Positions 1-8,101 of a stretch of DNA of 48,369 bases are shown piece after piece; positions within the stretch are counted from its first letter, which is position 1; every line of letters starts with the position of its first letter. The DNA comes from Desulfuromonadales bacterium (GTDB lineage Bacteria; Desulfobacterota; Desulfuromonadia; Geobacterales; Pseudopelobacteraceae): the NCBI GenBank assembly GCA_013349405.1, contig DUZS01000029.1, forward strand, positions 1 to 48,369, read 5' to 3'. The notes below the pieces were generated by a model. It did not search any database and was not told where the DNA came from. It saw only the letters and a program-made list of their open reading frames with translations. A program made the translations under genes and the position numbers.

Positions 1-1959
1 CCGGCAAACGCGGCATCGCTTACCGTAACCGTTACGGGACTTAGTGCCACTGATACTATCGGCGTCTCCGGTTATCTAATCACCGAGAGCGCCATAGCAC
101 CTGCAGCAACTGCAGCTGGCTGGACTGGTACCGCCCCGGCAACTTTCACTTTCTCAAGTGAAGGCAGTAAAACCGCCTACGCCTGGGCCAAAGATGCCGC
201 TGGCAACGTCTCCGCCAGCCGCTCGGCCGCTACCACTATCACCCTGCCCGATGTCACCGCACCGGCGCTGAACAGTTTTACTCTGCCACAGACTGCAACT
301 GATCTGACCGTTGCCGTTGCCGGCCTGAGCGCCACTGATACTGTCGGCGTCACCGGCTATCTGATCACTGAGAGCGCCATAGCACCTGCAGCAACTGCAG
401 CTGGCTGGACTGCTACCGCACCGACAACTTTCACTTTCTCAGGTGAAGGCAGTAAAACCGCCTACGCCTGGGCCAAAGATGCCGCCGGTAACGTCTCCGC
501 CAGCCGTTCGGCCATTACCACCATTACCCTGCCAGATATCACCGCACCGGCGCTGAACAGTTTTACTCTGCCACAGACTGCAACTGATCTGACCGTTGCC
601 GTTGCCGGCCTGAGCGCCACTGATACTGTCGGCGTCACCGGTTATCTGATCACCGAAAGTGCCACCGCACCAGCTGCAACAGCACCAGGATGGAGTGCAG
701 CCGCCCCGGCAACTTTCACTTTCTCAAGTGAAGGCAGTAAAACCGCCTACGCCTGGGCCAAAGATGCCGCCGGTAACGTCTCCGCCAGCCGTTCGGCCGC
801 GACCTCCATCACCCTTCCCGATGTCACCGCACCGTCGCTGAACAGTTTTACTCTGCCGGCAAACGCGGCATCGCTTACCGTAACCGTTACCGGACTGAGC
901 GCCACTGATACTGTCGGCGTCACCGGCTATTTAATCACCGAGAGCGCCATAGCACCTGCAGCAACTGCAGCTGGCTGGACTGCTACCGCCCCGGCAACAT
1001 TCACCTTCAGCAGCGCCGGCAGTAAAACCGCCTACGCCTGGGCCAAAGATGCCGCCGGTAACGTCTCCGCCAGCCGTTCGGCCATTACCACCATTACCCT
1101 GCCAGATATCACCGCACCGGCGCTGAACAGTTTTACTCTGCCACAGACTGCAACTGATCTGACCGTTGCCGTTGCCGGCCTGAGCGCCACTGATACTGTC
1201 GGCGTCACCGGCTATCTAATCACCGAGAGCGCCATAGCACCTGCAGCAACTGCAGCTGGCTGGAGTGCAGCCGCCCCGGCAACATTCACCTTCAGCAGCG
1301 CCGGCAGTAAAACCGCCTACGCCTGGGCCAAAGACGCCGCCGGCAACGTCTCCGCCAGCCGCTCGGCCGCTACCTCCATCACCCTGCCCGATGTCACCGC
1401 ACCGTCGCTGAACAGTTTTACTCTGCCACAGACTGCAACTGACCTGACCGTTGCCGTTGCCGGCCTGAGCGCCACTGATACTGTCGGCGTCACCGGCTAT
1501 CTGATCACCGAAAGTGCCACCGCACCAGCTGCAACAGCACCAGGCTGGAGTGCAGCCGCACCGACAACTTTCACCTTCTCAGGTGAAGGCAGTAAAACCG
1601 CCTACGCCTGGGCCAAAGATGCCGCCGGCAACGTCTCCGCCAGCCGTTCGGCCATTACCACCATTACCCTGCCAGATATCACCGCACCGGCGCTGAACAG
1701 TTTTACTCTGCCGGCAAACGCGGCATCGCTAACCGTAACCGTTACCGGACTGAGCGCCACTGATACTGTCGGCGTCACCGGCTATCTAATCACCGAGAGC
1801 GCCATAGCACCTGCAGCAACTGCAGCTGGCTGGACTGCTACCGCCCCGGCAACATTCACCTTCAGCAGCGCCGGCAGTAAAACCGCCTACGCCTGGGCCA
1901 AAGACGCCGCCGGTAACGTCTCCGCCAGCCGCTCGGCCATTACCGCCATTACCCTGCCC
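1..1959 (+). repeat. 285 bp tandem coding repeats (6 full + 1 partial)
   Basis: Exact 285 bp periodicity: the GAT codon opening each unit is at 250, 535, 820, 1105, 1390 and 1675. Units differ only in short blocks: PANAAS or PQTATD, ESAIAPAATAAGW or ESATAPAATAPGW, FSSEGSK, FSGEGSK or FSSAGSK, and TTITL or TSITL. These blocks are recombined between units. The pattern fits unequal crossover or gene conversion inside the gene. Confidence 0.95.
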
Positions 1960-2157
1960 GATGTAGCTACACTGACAATTGCCGATGCACTTCTTGCCCT
2001 ACGAATCGGATCGGGGAAAGTAAAGGCAAACGCACAACAGATGGCTCGTTTGGACGTGGCACCTGTTGTTAGTGGCAAGTCAGTTCCAGATGGCAAGGTT
2101 GATACTGGTGATGCCATTGTCATTCTCTCGAAAGTTGTTGGGAAGCGTATTTTGTAA
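1..2157 (+). CDS. Secreted Ig-like repeat protein with dockerin-like C-terminus (5' end outside window)
   Basis: The frame is open from base 1 to TAA at 2155-2157, giving 718 visible residues with no start. It holds one partial and six complete 95-residue (285 bp) repeats; units begin at 250, 535, 820, 1105, 1390 and 1675. Each has a TAP-LNSFTLP strand, a GVTGYLITES core and the signature AYAWAKDAAGNVSASRSA, as in bacterial Ig-like/FN3-type surface domains. The last ~60 residues resemble a dockerin: a TIADALLALRI helix, then a Ca-loop-like DGKVDTGDAIVILSKVVG segment; the first Ca loop looks degenerate. The likely role is an exported adhesin or scaffold on the cell surface. The next gene encodes the same repeat plus a cohesin-like domain, which suggests a partner. 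Repeats are almost identical in DNA and mosaic. Substrate and full length are unknown. Confidence 0.85.
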   Translation, partial: PANAASLTVTVTGLSATDTIGVSGYLITESAIAPAATAAGWTGTAPATFTFSSEGSKTAYAWAKDAAGNVSASRSAATTITLPDVTAPALNSFTLPQTATDLTVAVAGLSATDTVGVTGYLITESAIAPAATAAGWTATAPTTFTFSGEGSKTAYAWAKDAAGNVSASRSAITTITLPDITAPALNSFTLPQTATDLTVAVAGLSATDTVGVTGYLITESATAPAATAPGWSAAAPATFTFSSEGSKTAYAWAKDAAGNVSASRSAATSITLPDVTAPSLNSFTLPANAASLTVTVTGLSATDTVGVTGYLITESAIAPAATAAGWTATAPATFTFSSAGSKTAYAWAKDAAGNVSASRSAITTITLPDITAPALNSFTLPQTATDLTVAVAGLSATDTVGVTGYLITESAIAPAATAAGWSAAAPATFTFSSAGSKTAYAWAKDAAGNVSASRSAATSITLPDVTAPSLNSFTLPQTATDLTVAVAGLSATDTVGVTGYLITESATAPAATAPGWSAAAPTTFTFSGEGSKTAYAWAKDAAGNVSASRSAITTITLPDITAPALNSFTLPANAASLTVTVTGLSATDTVGVTGYLITESAIAPAATAAGWTATAPATFTFSSAGSKTAYAWAKDAAGNVSASRSAITAITLPDVATLTIADALLALRIGSGKVKANAQQMARLDVAPVVSGKSVPDGKVDTGDAIVILSKVVGKRIL

Positions 2158-2191
2158 TTTACAGTAATAAGGTATACTAAAAGAGAATGAT

Positions 2192-2215
2192 ATGTGACGT
2201 TATAACGCGTCACAT
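2192..2215. promoter_or_regulatory. 8 bp perfect palindromic arms in the leader of the 2245 gene
   Basis: ATGTGACG and CGTCACAT flank an 8-nt spacer (2200-2207). A TATACT -10-like hexamer at 2173-2178 would put the transcription start just upstream, so the dyad is either an operator or a 5' UTR hairpin. There is no U-tract, so an intrinsic terminator for the preceding gene is unlikely. The TGTGA/TCACA half-sites are 12 nt apart, not the 6 nt of CRP. Confidence 0.4.
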
Positions 2216-2244
2216 GTCTTAGCTATGACGTTAGGGAGGATTTT

Positions 2245-2979
2245 ATGCGGTTTTTTAATTGGTATGCAATTTTTTTAATTTTCACTGTTCAAATTATCGC
2301 GGGGTGTGGTGGTGGCGGGGCAGCCCAGGCACCACCCGTCACAGAGCCAACTGACAAGACTGCACCAAATATCAGCTCTTTCACACTTCCGACCACATCA
2401 ACGTCTTTGACCGTGTCCATTTCCAGCCTGACTGCGACTGACAATGTCGGCGTTACCGGTTATCTGGTAACCGAAAGCCCCGCATTCCCAGCCGCAACAG
2501 TAAGTGGTTGGACTGCCACCGCCCCGACCAGTTTCATTTTTTCTTCTTTTGGCACTAAAACCGCCTACGCCTGGGCCAAAGATGCCGCCGGTAACATATC
2601 TTTAAGCCGTTCAGCTACTGTTATTATGTTTATTACTTCAACCATAAACACCGTTGTTTCAAATCCAACTGCAATCAGCACTATTTCAATTTCAGGAATC
2701 TCGGATCCCATAATATGTGGAATTGACTTGCAAGTAACCTATCCAAATGGAACGAACTTCATCAATGGCACTACTTCGGGGGTAACTCTTGGATCTATAT
2801 TGAGCACCCCAATTATTGGACAATTAGCAGCGGATGTTACCATTTTTGGAACTGATGGTTTTGGTTCCGGTGAAGTTGCTAAAATAAATTTTGCTACTGT
2901 CCCACCTGGCACTATTCCGACAAATTTTGGGGTTACTATTTTGAAAGTATTCAACTGTTCTGGTAGCCAAATTCAATAA
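2245..2979 (+). CDS. Lipoprotein with one Ig-like repeat and a cohesin-like domain
   Basis: 244 residues behind an AGGGAGGA ribosome site. The N-terminus is a lipoprotein signal with lipobox IIAGC (Cys21) followed by a Gly-rich linker. Residues ~40-130 are one copy of the 95-residue repeat seen in the upstream gene (TAYAWAKDAAGN is present). Residues ~133-244 form a beta-rich domain with GIDLQVTYPNG, then FGSGEVAKINFATVPPG, resembling cohesin/CBM2-3 superfamily folds. It lies 87 bp after the dockerin-like gene in the same direction. I infer an outer-membrane-anchored receptor or partner for that protein. The cohesin assignment is from pattern only and needs a profile search. Confidence 0.75.
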   Translation: MRFFNWYAIFLIFTVQIIAGCGGGGAAQAPPVTEPTDKTAPNISSFTLPTTSTSLTVSISSLTATDNVGVTGYLVTESPAFPAATVSGWTATAPTSFIFSSFGTKTAYAWAKDAAGNISLSRSATVIMFITSTINTVVSNPTAISTISISGISDPIICGIDLQVTYPNGTNFINGTTSGVTLGSILSTPIIGQLAADVTIFGTDGFGSGEVAKINFATVPPGTIPTNFGVTILKVFNCSGSQIQ

Positions 2980-3079
2980 GATATTTCTTTCTACCAGAGG
3001 TATCATCCAAGGTGTGCAAATTGAGCTAAATCTGCATTTTAATTTTCATACGCATGAAATCGTTCTAAACCACATCTTT

Positions 3080-4000
3080 TCAAGGGGCAGAGACGGTAAT
3101 AACCTGGCTCCCCTCGCCTCCTGAATTGACAATTTGAAGTCTGAAATCCTTTTTAACTGAAGAATACGGGTGCCGCTGATAAATCATTTTTGTACAGTCA
3201 ACGTACAATAGTTTCTCCCGGTCTGTCATCTCCTGTCCACGTCCACCAATCTGCACGCCATCAACATACATTGATGAGTTTTGGCTAAAATTCCTTCCGG
3301 TAATAATCAATTCATAATAGTTAACATACTCGTTTCCAACGGATACCTGGCCGATTTCCGGCCTGGTTTCGACAACCAGTGCCAACGACGCTGACCCATT
3401 TTCAGGGGAGTTTTTGACCAGCACCTGGTGCAGTCCACCAGGGACAGGTGGAACGGTAAACGAGAGCGTTTCCGATGAAACAAGCGTGCTGTTGAGCGCC
3501 GCCCCATCAAAAAAAAGCATTGAGGATTCTCCGAAATTGCTGCCAATAGCCGCAACCTCCCGCTCTTTACCTGATGCACAAAAACTGAGCTGAGCGGGAT
3601 TCAGCGATGTAAGTACCGGGCGTAACGGTAACACGGTAAAATTATAAGATCTGCCGATCATACCGTCGGAGCGTTTCAGATAGAGTGCATAAATACCTGC
3701 CTCCAATTGTGGAGGGACGGTAAACTCAATAATCTTGGCATCACTTGTTCGCACAGCTATTTCAACACTCCCCAGAAAAACAGCGGCCTTTTCTCCGAAA
3801 CCGGTACCGGAAAGCACGATCTTGGCACCAGGCTCTGCTTGCGCCGGAATAATGCTCAGGATAGTTACCGGAGTTGCCACAGGTGCAGGTGCCTGAGCCG
3901 GTTCACTCTTCACCCTTTTCAGACGTTCAGCAGCCTCAGTGGTAGTTGCCAGAAAAAAAAAGCATATTATGGTGAATATTTGTACAGTTGTAAGAAGCAT
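3080..4000 (-). CDS. Exported IPT/TIG-domain protein
   Basis: 306 residues if started at the ATG at 4000, which has GGAG seven bases upstream and opens a clean signal peptide (MLLTTVQIFTIICFFFLA...TEAAE). A longer reading to 4105 runs into lptG and is less likely. After a Pro/Ala linker, three IPT/TIG-like modules follow: ILSIIPAQAEPG...SGTGFG, LTSLNPAQLSF...GSNFGES and IGQVSVG...GRNFSQNS. These domains occur in surface or periplasmic proteins and in adhesins. It is the last gene after lptG, 31 bp downstream, so it may be co-transcribed. Function unknown. Confidence 0.7.
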   Translation of the reverse strand: MLLTTVQIFTIICFFFLATTTEAAERLKRVKSEPAQAPAPVATPVTILSIIPAQAEPGAKIVLSGTGFGEKAAVFLGSVEIAVRTSDAKIIEFTVPPQLEAGIYALYLKRSDGMIGRSYNFTVLPLRPVLTSLNPAQLSFCASGKEREVAAIGSNFGESSMLFFDGAALNSTLVSSETLSFTVPPVPGGLHQVLVKNSPENGSASLALVVETRPEIGQVSVGNEYVNYYELIITGRNFSQNSSMYVDGVQIGGRGQEMTDREKLLYVDCTKMIYQRHPYSSVKKDFRLQIVNSGGEGSQVITVSAP

Positions 4001-4031
4001 TTTTTTTCTCCATTCCGTGTGGATTATTACC

Positions 4032-5111
4032 TCATCCTTTAACTGACATTGACATCCAGATGCCTCCCAGCATGAATATAACATTAGCACCCCATGCTGC
4101 AACAACAGGGGTCAAAATACCACTTCGACCATATGAAAGAAGTACTGCATTAAAAACGAAAAAAGCAAAACTTATCCCGATGCTTGCACCAATACCCATA
4201 GCAATGCCGCCGGAGCGACTGTTTCGCAGCGCAAAAGGGATACCGAGAACCACCATAATTAGTGCAGCGAACGGTGTTGCAATCTTAGTATGCATCAGTG
4301 TGTAGTATCGATGCGCCTGATATCCGCCACGTTTCAGATTTTCAGCATACTCTTTCAATACCAGGAGACTCATATTGTCGGCATCACGATCAAGCACCTG
4401 TAAATCTTCAATTTTAAGATTGAGATCCACCGCCATCTTCGGAACTAACTTCATTTCGAATCCAACCGGTGTCAGAAATTTTTTTTGTACCGCAGCAGGC
4501 AATATCCACTGCCCATGCTGATAAACAGCCATATCCGCGTCTATTCTGCTGACAGGATTCATATCTGCATCAACCTTCCAGATAACAACGCCGCTTAATG
4601 TGCGATTTTTGGGTTCAAACAGACGCGCCTGAAGAATCAGAGACTCTGATCGGAACCAGATGTTATTACGTTTGAAGGTAAGATTGTCCTCTTTTTTCTT
4701 GATTTTGACACGATCAATCTGTTCTGTTTTTGCATATGAATAAGGAAGAAGTATTTCAGCATTAAGAAGCAACACAATACTGGCTACAAATCCAAGGGTC
4801 AGCATCGGCAAAGAAATTTTCAACAAGCTGATGCCACAACTACGCATGGCAATAATTTCACTATCACGGGAAAGAACACCGAGCGTCAGAAGGGTGGCCA
4901 TGAGTATTGAAAATGTAGCCGTACGGCTTAGCATTTCTGGAAGTTTCCAGGCAAAATAGTCTAATACATCTCCTGCATCCGCGCCAGCACGCATAAAACG
5001 GGGAATTTTTTCAATCATGTCAATTACGAGATAAAGACCGATAAACCCGCACAGGCAGAGGATAATAAGGCGTAACCAGGTTTTGGCAATGTACCTGTCC
5101 AAGAGAGTCAT
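4032..5111 (-). CDS. lptG: LPS export permease LptG
   Basis: 359 residues, full length for LptG of the inner-membrane LptB2FG complex that extracts LPS for transport across the periplasm. The start at 5111 (MTLLDRYIAKTW) matches the family N-terminus; upstream in-frame codons are remnants of lptF. Three N-terminal membrane spans (including LIILCLCGFIGLYLV and ILMATLLTLGVL), a periplasmic beta-jellyroll middle, and three C-terminal spans (PFAALIMVVLGIPFA, MGIGASIGISFAF, AAWGANVIFMLGG) are visible. The start follows the stop of the lptF remnant by one base (TGAAATG), as in an lptF-lptG operon. The obligate partner LptF is broken here and must be supplied elsewhere if LptG works. Confidence 0.93.
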   Translation of the reverse strand: MTLLDRYIAKTWLRLIILCLCGFIGLYLVIDMIEKIPRFMRAGADAGDVLDYFAWKLPEMLSRTATFSILMATLLTLGVLSRDSEIIAMRSCGISLLKISLPMLTLGFVASIVLLLNAEILLPYSYAKTEQIDRVKIKKKEDNLTFKRNNIWFRSESLILQARLFEPKNRTLSGVVIWKVDADMNPVSRIDADMAVYQHGQWILPAAVQKKFLTPVGFEMKLVPKMAVDLNLKIEDLQVLDRDADNMSLLVLKEYAENLKRGGYQAHRYYTLMHTKIATPFAALIMVVLGIPFALRNSRSGGIAMGIGASIGISFAFFVFNAVLLSYGRSGILTPVVAAWGANVIFMLGGIWMSMSVKG

Positions 5112-5112
5112 T

Positions 5113-5333
5113 TCAGGATGACCTTCGAAAAAAACAGGGACCGGATGTAACTGCAGACTGAATGAGATACAGAATAATTTTACATACGTCTGCAACGGGA
5201 ACATCACTAATCACGACAAGCTCCATTAACTTGATAAGAGAATCCATATGAAAAAACAGGGTAAATAGTACGATACCCAGTAGAAAGGTGAGGAAATTTC
5301 GCGAATTATATAGTGAGATAACATTCGTTTCAC
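5113..5333 (-). pseudogene. lptF: lptF remnant (frameshift plus large internal deletion)
   Basis: Two frames of about 70 codons in total give the LptF N-terminus. From GTG 5333 or ATG 5324 one frame reads MLSHYIIREISSPF. After loss of one base the next frame continues LLGIVLFTLFFHMDSLIKL and ELVVISDVPVADVCKIILYLI, the first membrane span and following helix of LptF. It then jumps to a short unrelated tail and a stop one base before lptG. LptF is normally ~350-390 residues, so roughly 300 codons are missing. The lptF-lptG order is the usual one, supporting the identity. Confidence 0.75.
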
Positions 5334-5380
5334 GGCCTGATAATACATGAGCCATGGCTTAGAGTAAAGTGCTCAACAGA

Positions 5381-5413
5381 CAAAAAAGCGGGAATCCGTC
5401 TCCAGATTCCCGC
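5381..5413 (-). terminator. Intrinsic terminator after dfx
   Basis: A 9 bp perfect stem GCGGGAATC/GATTCCCGC with an 8-nt loop, followed on the minus strand by six T. It ends the rbr-dfx unit. Confidence 0.9.
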
Positions 5414-5436
5414 TGCAAGCTACTCTTTGAGAAAAA

Positions 5437-5817
5437 TCAGCCCTGGGCTGACCACTGACCATGAAGATTACATAACTCGCGAGCGGTGACAGATGAAGCC
5501 GTAACAAAGAATACCGCTTCGGCAACTTCACCTGGCTTAAGGAATTGGCGATATGCCTTGCCATCAGCAAGCAGTTCAATCCACTCGATAAAATGTTTTT
5601 CCTCCATTGGATGTGCCACGCTGCCAACCGTAACTTTGTATCCGCCATCCACTTTTGTGATAACCGGTACATGCTTTTCTTTGGCGGCATCAACGGTGTT
5701 TTCTGTCAGCAACACCATCTCTTCTGCACAGCAGGTAAGAGCTCCGCCTCCGGCATGGATGGTTTCGACGATGTTACCGCACAGGTTACATTTGTAAACT
5801 TCAAGTAAATTTGCCAT
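5437..5817 (-). CDS. dfx: Desulfoferrodoxin (2Fe superoxide reductase)
   Basis: 126 residues. The N-terminal desulforedoxin-like centre has CNLC (residues 9-12) and the vicinal CC pair (29-30). The catalytic SOR domain has the four-His-one-Cys iron site: [17 protein letters not shown] and CNLHGQW near the C-terminus. It reduces superoxide to hydrogen peroxide in the cytoplasm, taking electrons from rubredoxin-like donors. It lies 50 bp after rubrerythrin, which removes the peroxide, and is closed by a strong terminator. Typical for oxygen-exposed anaerobes. Confidence 0.96.
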   Translation of the reverse strand: MANLLEVYKCNLCGNIVETIHAGGGALTCCAEEMVLLTENTVDAAKEKHVPVITKVDGGYKVTVGSVAHPMEEKHFIEWIELLADGKAYRQFLKPGEVAEAVFFVTASSVTARELCNLHGQWSAQG

Positions 5818-5843
5818 AGATAATTTCTCCTTTGTTGTATGAG

Positions 5844-5865
5844 TAACCCCGAAAGGGGCTCAGTA
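5844..5865 (-). other. Small hairpin between rbr and dfx
   Basis: CCCC-GAAA-GGGG stem-loop with partly paired flanks and no U-tract. It could adjust message stability or translation of dfx; it is not a convincing terminator. Confidence 0.3.
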
Positions 5866-5867
5866 AA

Positions 5868-6446
5868 TCACCAATTCTCGCCCAGCAGTTCAAAATGCGC
5901 TTTGGGGTGTAAGCAGGCAATGCAGAGTTCCGGTGCTTCTTTGCCTGTGTGGAGATAGCCACAGTTACGGCAGCGCCAGACGACATCGCCATCACGGGTA
6001 AATACCCTGCCGGCATCAATGTTTGCCAAAAGATCGCGATAACGTTTTTCATGCTGTTTCTCAGCCACAGAAATTGCCGTCCATGCCGCAGCAATCGCAG
6101 GAAAGCCCTCTTCCTTGGCGGTCGCAGCAAAAGCCGGATAAAGAAGTGTATGCTCTTCATGTTCACCATTTGCCGCCGCCAGAAGGTTTTCTGCCGTTGT
6201 CGCTATTTTTCCGGCAGGAAAGCAGGCAGTTATTTCAAGATCACCTCCCTCTAAAAATTTAAAAAAACGCTTGGCATGCTCTTTCTCCTGATTCGCCGTC
6301 TCCTCAAAAATATCGGCTATCTGAACAAAGCCCTCTTTTTTGGCAACTCCGGCAAAGTATGTGTAGCGATTACGCGCCTGACTTTCACCGGCAAACGATT
6401 TGAGCAGATTCTGCTCTGTCTTGGTTCCCTTGATAGATGCGGCCAT
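5868..6446 (-). CDS. rbr: Rubrerythrin
   Basis: 192 residues, standard length. The N-terminal four-helix di-iron domain carries the Glu/His ligands in FAGESQARNRY, EETANQEKEHAKRF, NGEHEEH and SVAEKQHEKRY. The C-terminal rubredoxin-like domain has CRNCGYLH and CIACLHPK. It reduces hydrogen peroxide using NADH via rubredoxin. First gene of the rbr-dfx unit; AGGT ribosome site and a good sigma-70-type promoter (6490-6517) precede it. Confidence 0.97.
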   Translation of the reverse strand: MAASIKGTKTEQNLLKSFAGESQARNRYTYFAGVAKKEGFVQIADIFEETANQEKEHAKRFFKFLEGGDLEITACFPAGKIATTAENLLAAANGEHEEHTLLYPAFAATAKEEGFPAIAAAWTAISVAEKQHEKRYRDLLANIDAGRVFTRDGDVVWRCRNCGYLHTGKEAPELCIACLHPKAHFELLGENW

Positions 6447-6489
6447 AGTACCTCCATTTGGTAAAATTTAAACACGACTGATAGAGTCC

Positions 6490-6517
6490 TTTATACCGTA
6501 CTTAATTTTTTTTGCAA
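6490..6517 (-). promoter_or_regulatory. Sigma-70-type promoter of rbr-dfx
   Basis: On the minus strand TTGCAA (-35, 6512-6517), 16 bp spacer, TATAAA (-10, 6490-6495), about 35 bases upstream of the rbr start. Confidence 0.5.
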
Positions 6518-6522
6518 GCAAG

Positions 6523-6556
6523 AAAAAAAGGGAGACACATTTCTGCGTCCCCCTTT
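6523..6556 (-). terminator. Intrinsic terminator after citrate synthase
   Basis: Minus strand: 13 bp stem (two G-U pairs) with GAAA loop followed by a run of seven T. It sits 35 bp past the gltA stop. Confidence 0.85.
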
Positions 6557-6590
6557 AATTTCAAACAATAACATCAGATACTACTTATGC

Positions 6591-7913
6591 CTACTCTCGG
6601 CCACCTGCAGCAGCCCATTTTTCAAGCATTGCAGTCGTAACAGACTTTGGACGCTCGAGAGCGTAGCCCAGACCACGGTCCCAGGTGATGTTGGCCATGC
6701 AGCCGAGGGCGCGGCCTACACCGAACAGAACGGTGTAGAATTCAAATTCAGTCAAGCCGAAGTACATCTGGATAACTCCGGACTGTGCGTCAACGTTTGG
6801 CCATGGGTTTTTGGTTTTGCCATGCTCAGTGAGTACGCCAGGAGCAACTTCAAAGATCATTGCGATAACTTTAAAGAGCGGGTAGTCTTTGAGGCCTTCA
6901 GTATTCAGGCAGAACTCACGCTGTGAAGTGTAGCGAGGGTCGGTCTTACGGAGAACAGCATGACCGTAGCCAGGAATAACCTGACCGGCATTAAGAGTAT
7001 CCCAGAGAGCAGCTTTGATCAGTTCTGCAGTAGGCTCGACGCCTTTGCAGTATTTTTCCTGGAACTTGAGGGTCCAGTCGAGAACTTCCTGGTTGGCAAG
7101 TCCGTGCAGCGGGCCGGCCAGACCGTTGAGGCCTGCAGAGTATGCGTAATAAGGATCAGAGAGAGCAGAATGCACCAGATGGGTGGTGTGTGCCGAAACG
7201 TTGCCGGACTCATGATCTGAGTGCAGGATGAAGTACATACGGGCAACGTCTTTATACTCTTCTTTCTGGCCGATCATGTGAGCAAAGTTGGCGCCCATGT
7301 CGAGCTTGGGATCGATAGCAACCTGCTTGTCATCGCGATATTTCAGGTTGTAAATGAAAGCGGCAACAACCGGAATACGGGCAACGATATCGCAGGCATC
7401 CTCGTAGACGTACTCCCAGGCCAGATTTTTGTTGAATTTTCCAGAGTTGTAGAAGCCGGCGAACTTGGAGTCTTTCTGCATAGCCAGCATGGCTACGGAG
7501 AGCATCACCATCGGGTGACTGTCACGCGGCAGTGCACGAACTGCGGCAAATACATACTCCGGAACAACCTGACGGGTTTTCCACTCGGCAACAACTTCAG
7601 CAACCTGAGCATCAGTAGGTACGTCTCCGGTAAGGAGCAGGTACCAGAAGGACTCAACGGTAGGATATGCCGAACCGGCAGCCTTGGGCAGTGCCGCAAA
7701 TGTCTCCGGGATGGTCATGCCGCGGAAACGAATCCCTTCCTGTGGATCCAGATAGGAGATATCGGTTACGAGTGAGCGGATATCACGGGCACCACCGATA
7801 CACTGATCAATAGTGACTTTGTCAATGACAACTTGACCAAATTCTTTGACAAGCTTGGTGGTACGGGGACGGTGTTCCTCAATCTTCAGCTTGAGTGTGT
7901 CTTTCAGGGCCAT
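6591..7913 (-). CDS. gltA: Citrate synthase, eukaryote-like type
   Basis: 440 residues, starting MALKDTLKLKIEEH. Catalytic residues are visible: His in GPLHGLANQE, His in GYGHAVLRKTDPRY, and Asp in NVDAQSGV. The sequence is of the mitochondrial-like type known from Geobacteraceae, not the E. coli-type hexameric enzyme. It condenses acetyl-CoA and oxaloacetate at the entry of the TCA cycle, central to acetate oxidation in this group. Monocistronic: own GGAG ribosome site, candidate promoter at 8051-8080 and terminator at 6523-6556. Confidence 0.96.
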   Translation of the reverse strand: MALKDTLKLKIEEHRPRTTKLVKEFGQVVIDKVTIDQCIGGARDIRSLVTDISYLDPQEGIRFRGMTIPETFAALPKAAGSAYPTVESFWYLLLTGDVPTDAQVAEVVAEWKTRQVVPEYVFAAVRALPRDSHPMVMLSVAMLAMQKDSKFAGFYNSGKFNKNLAWEYVYEDACDIVARIPVVAAFIYNLKYRDDKQVAIDPKLDMGANFAHMIGQKEEYKDVARMYFILHSDHESGNVSAHTTHLVHSALSDPYYAYSAGLNGLAGPLHGLANQEVLDWTLKFQEKYCKGVEPTAELIKAALWDTLNAGQVIPGYGHAVLRKTDPRYTSQREFCLNTEGLKDYPLFKVIAMIFEVAPGVLTEHGKTKNPWPNVDAQSGVIQMYFGLTEFEFYTVLFGVGRALGCMANITWDRGLGYALERPKSVTTAMLEKWAAAGGRE

Positions 7914-8050
7914 TGTTTTACTCTCCTTTTTGTGGTGTGGGGTTAAACCCGGATAAAAAGCTCTTTCAGCTTCCTAACAACTGGTCCAAAATGTTCGGGG
8001 GGAGAAACGGGACTCTTTTTTGGCATACTGTATACAAGATTTGTGCTGCT

Positions 8051-8080
8051 GTTATACTCGACCGACTACTAATAATGCAA
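8051..8080 (-). promoter_or_regulatory. Candidate promoter of citrate synthase
   Basis: Minus strand TTGCAT (8075-8080), 18 bp spacer, TATAAC (8051-8056). A perfect 8 bp palindrome TGTATACA lies just downstream at 8029-8036 and could be an operator. The leader to the ATG would be ~135 nt. Judged by eye only. Confidence 0.35.
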
Positions 8081-8101
8081 CAAAAATTTTGCCCTATGAA
8101 A

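Noticed and set aside
1..1959. CRISPR array
   Set aside because: The 285 bp units are contiguous coding repeats without spacers.
2192..2215. CRP or FNR site
   Set aside because: Half-sites TGTGA/TCACA are 12 bp apart, not 6, and there is no TTGAT-N4-ATCAA.
7221..7775. Plus-strand ORF (184 codons)
   Set aside because: Antisense to citrate synthase.
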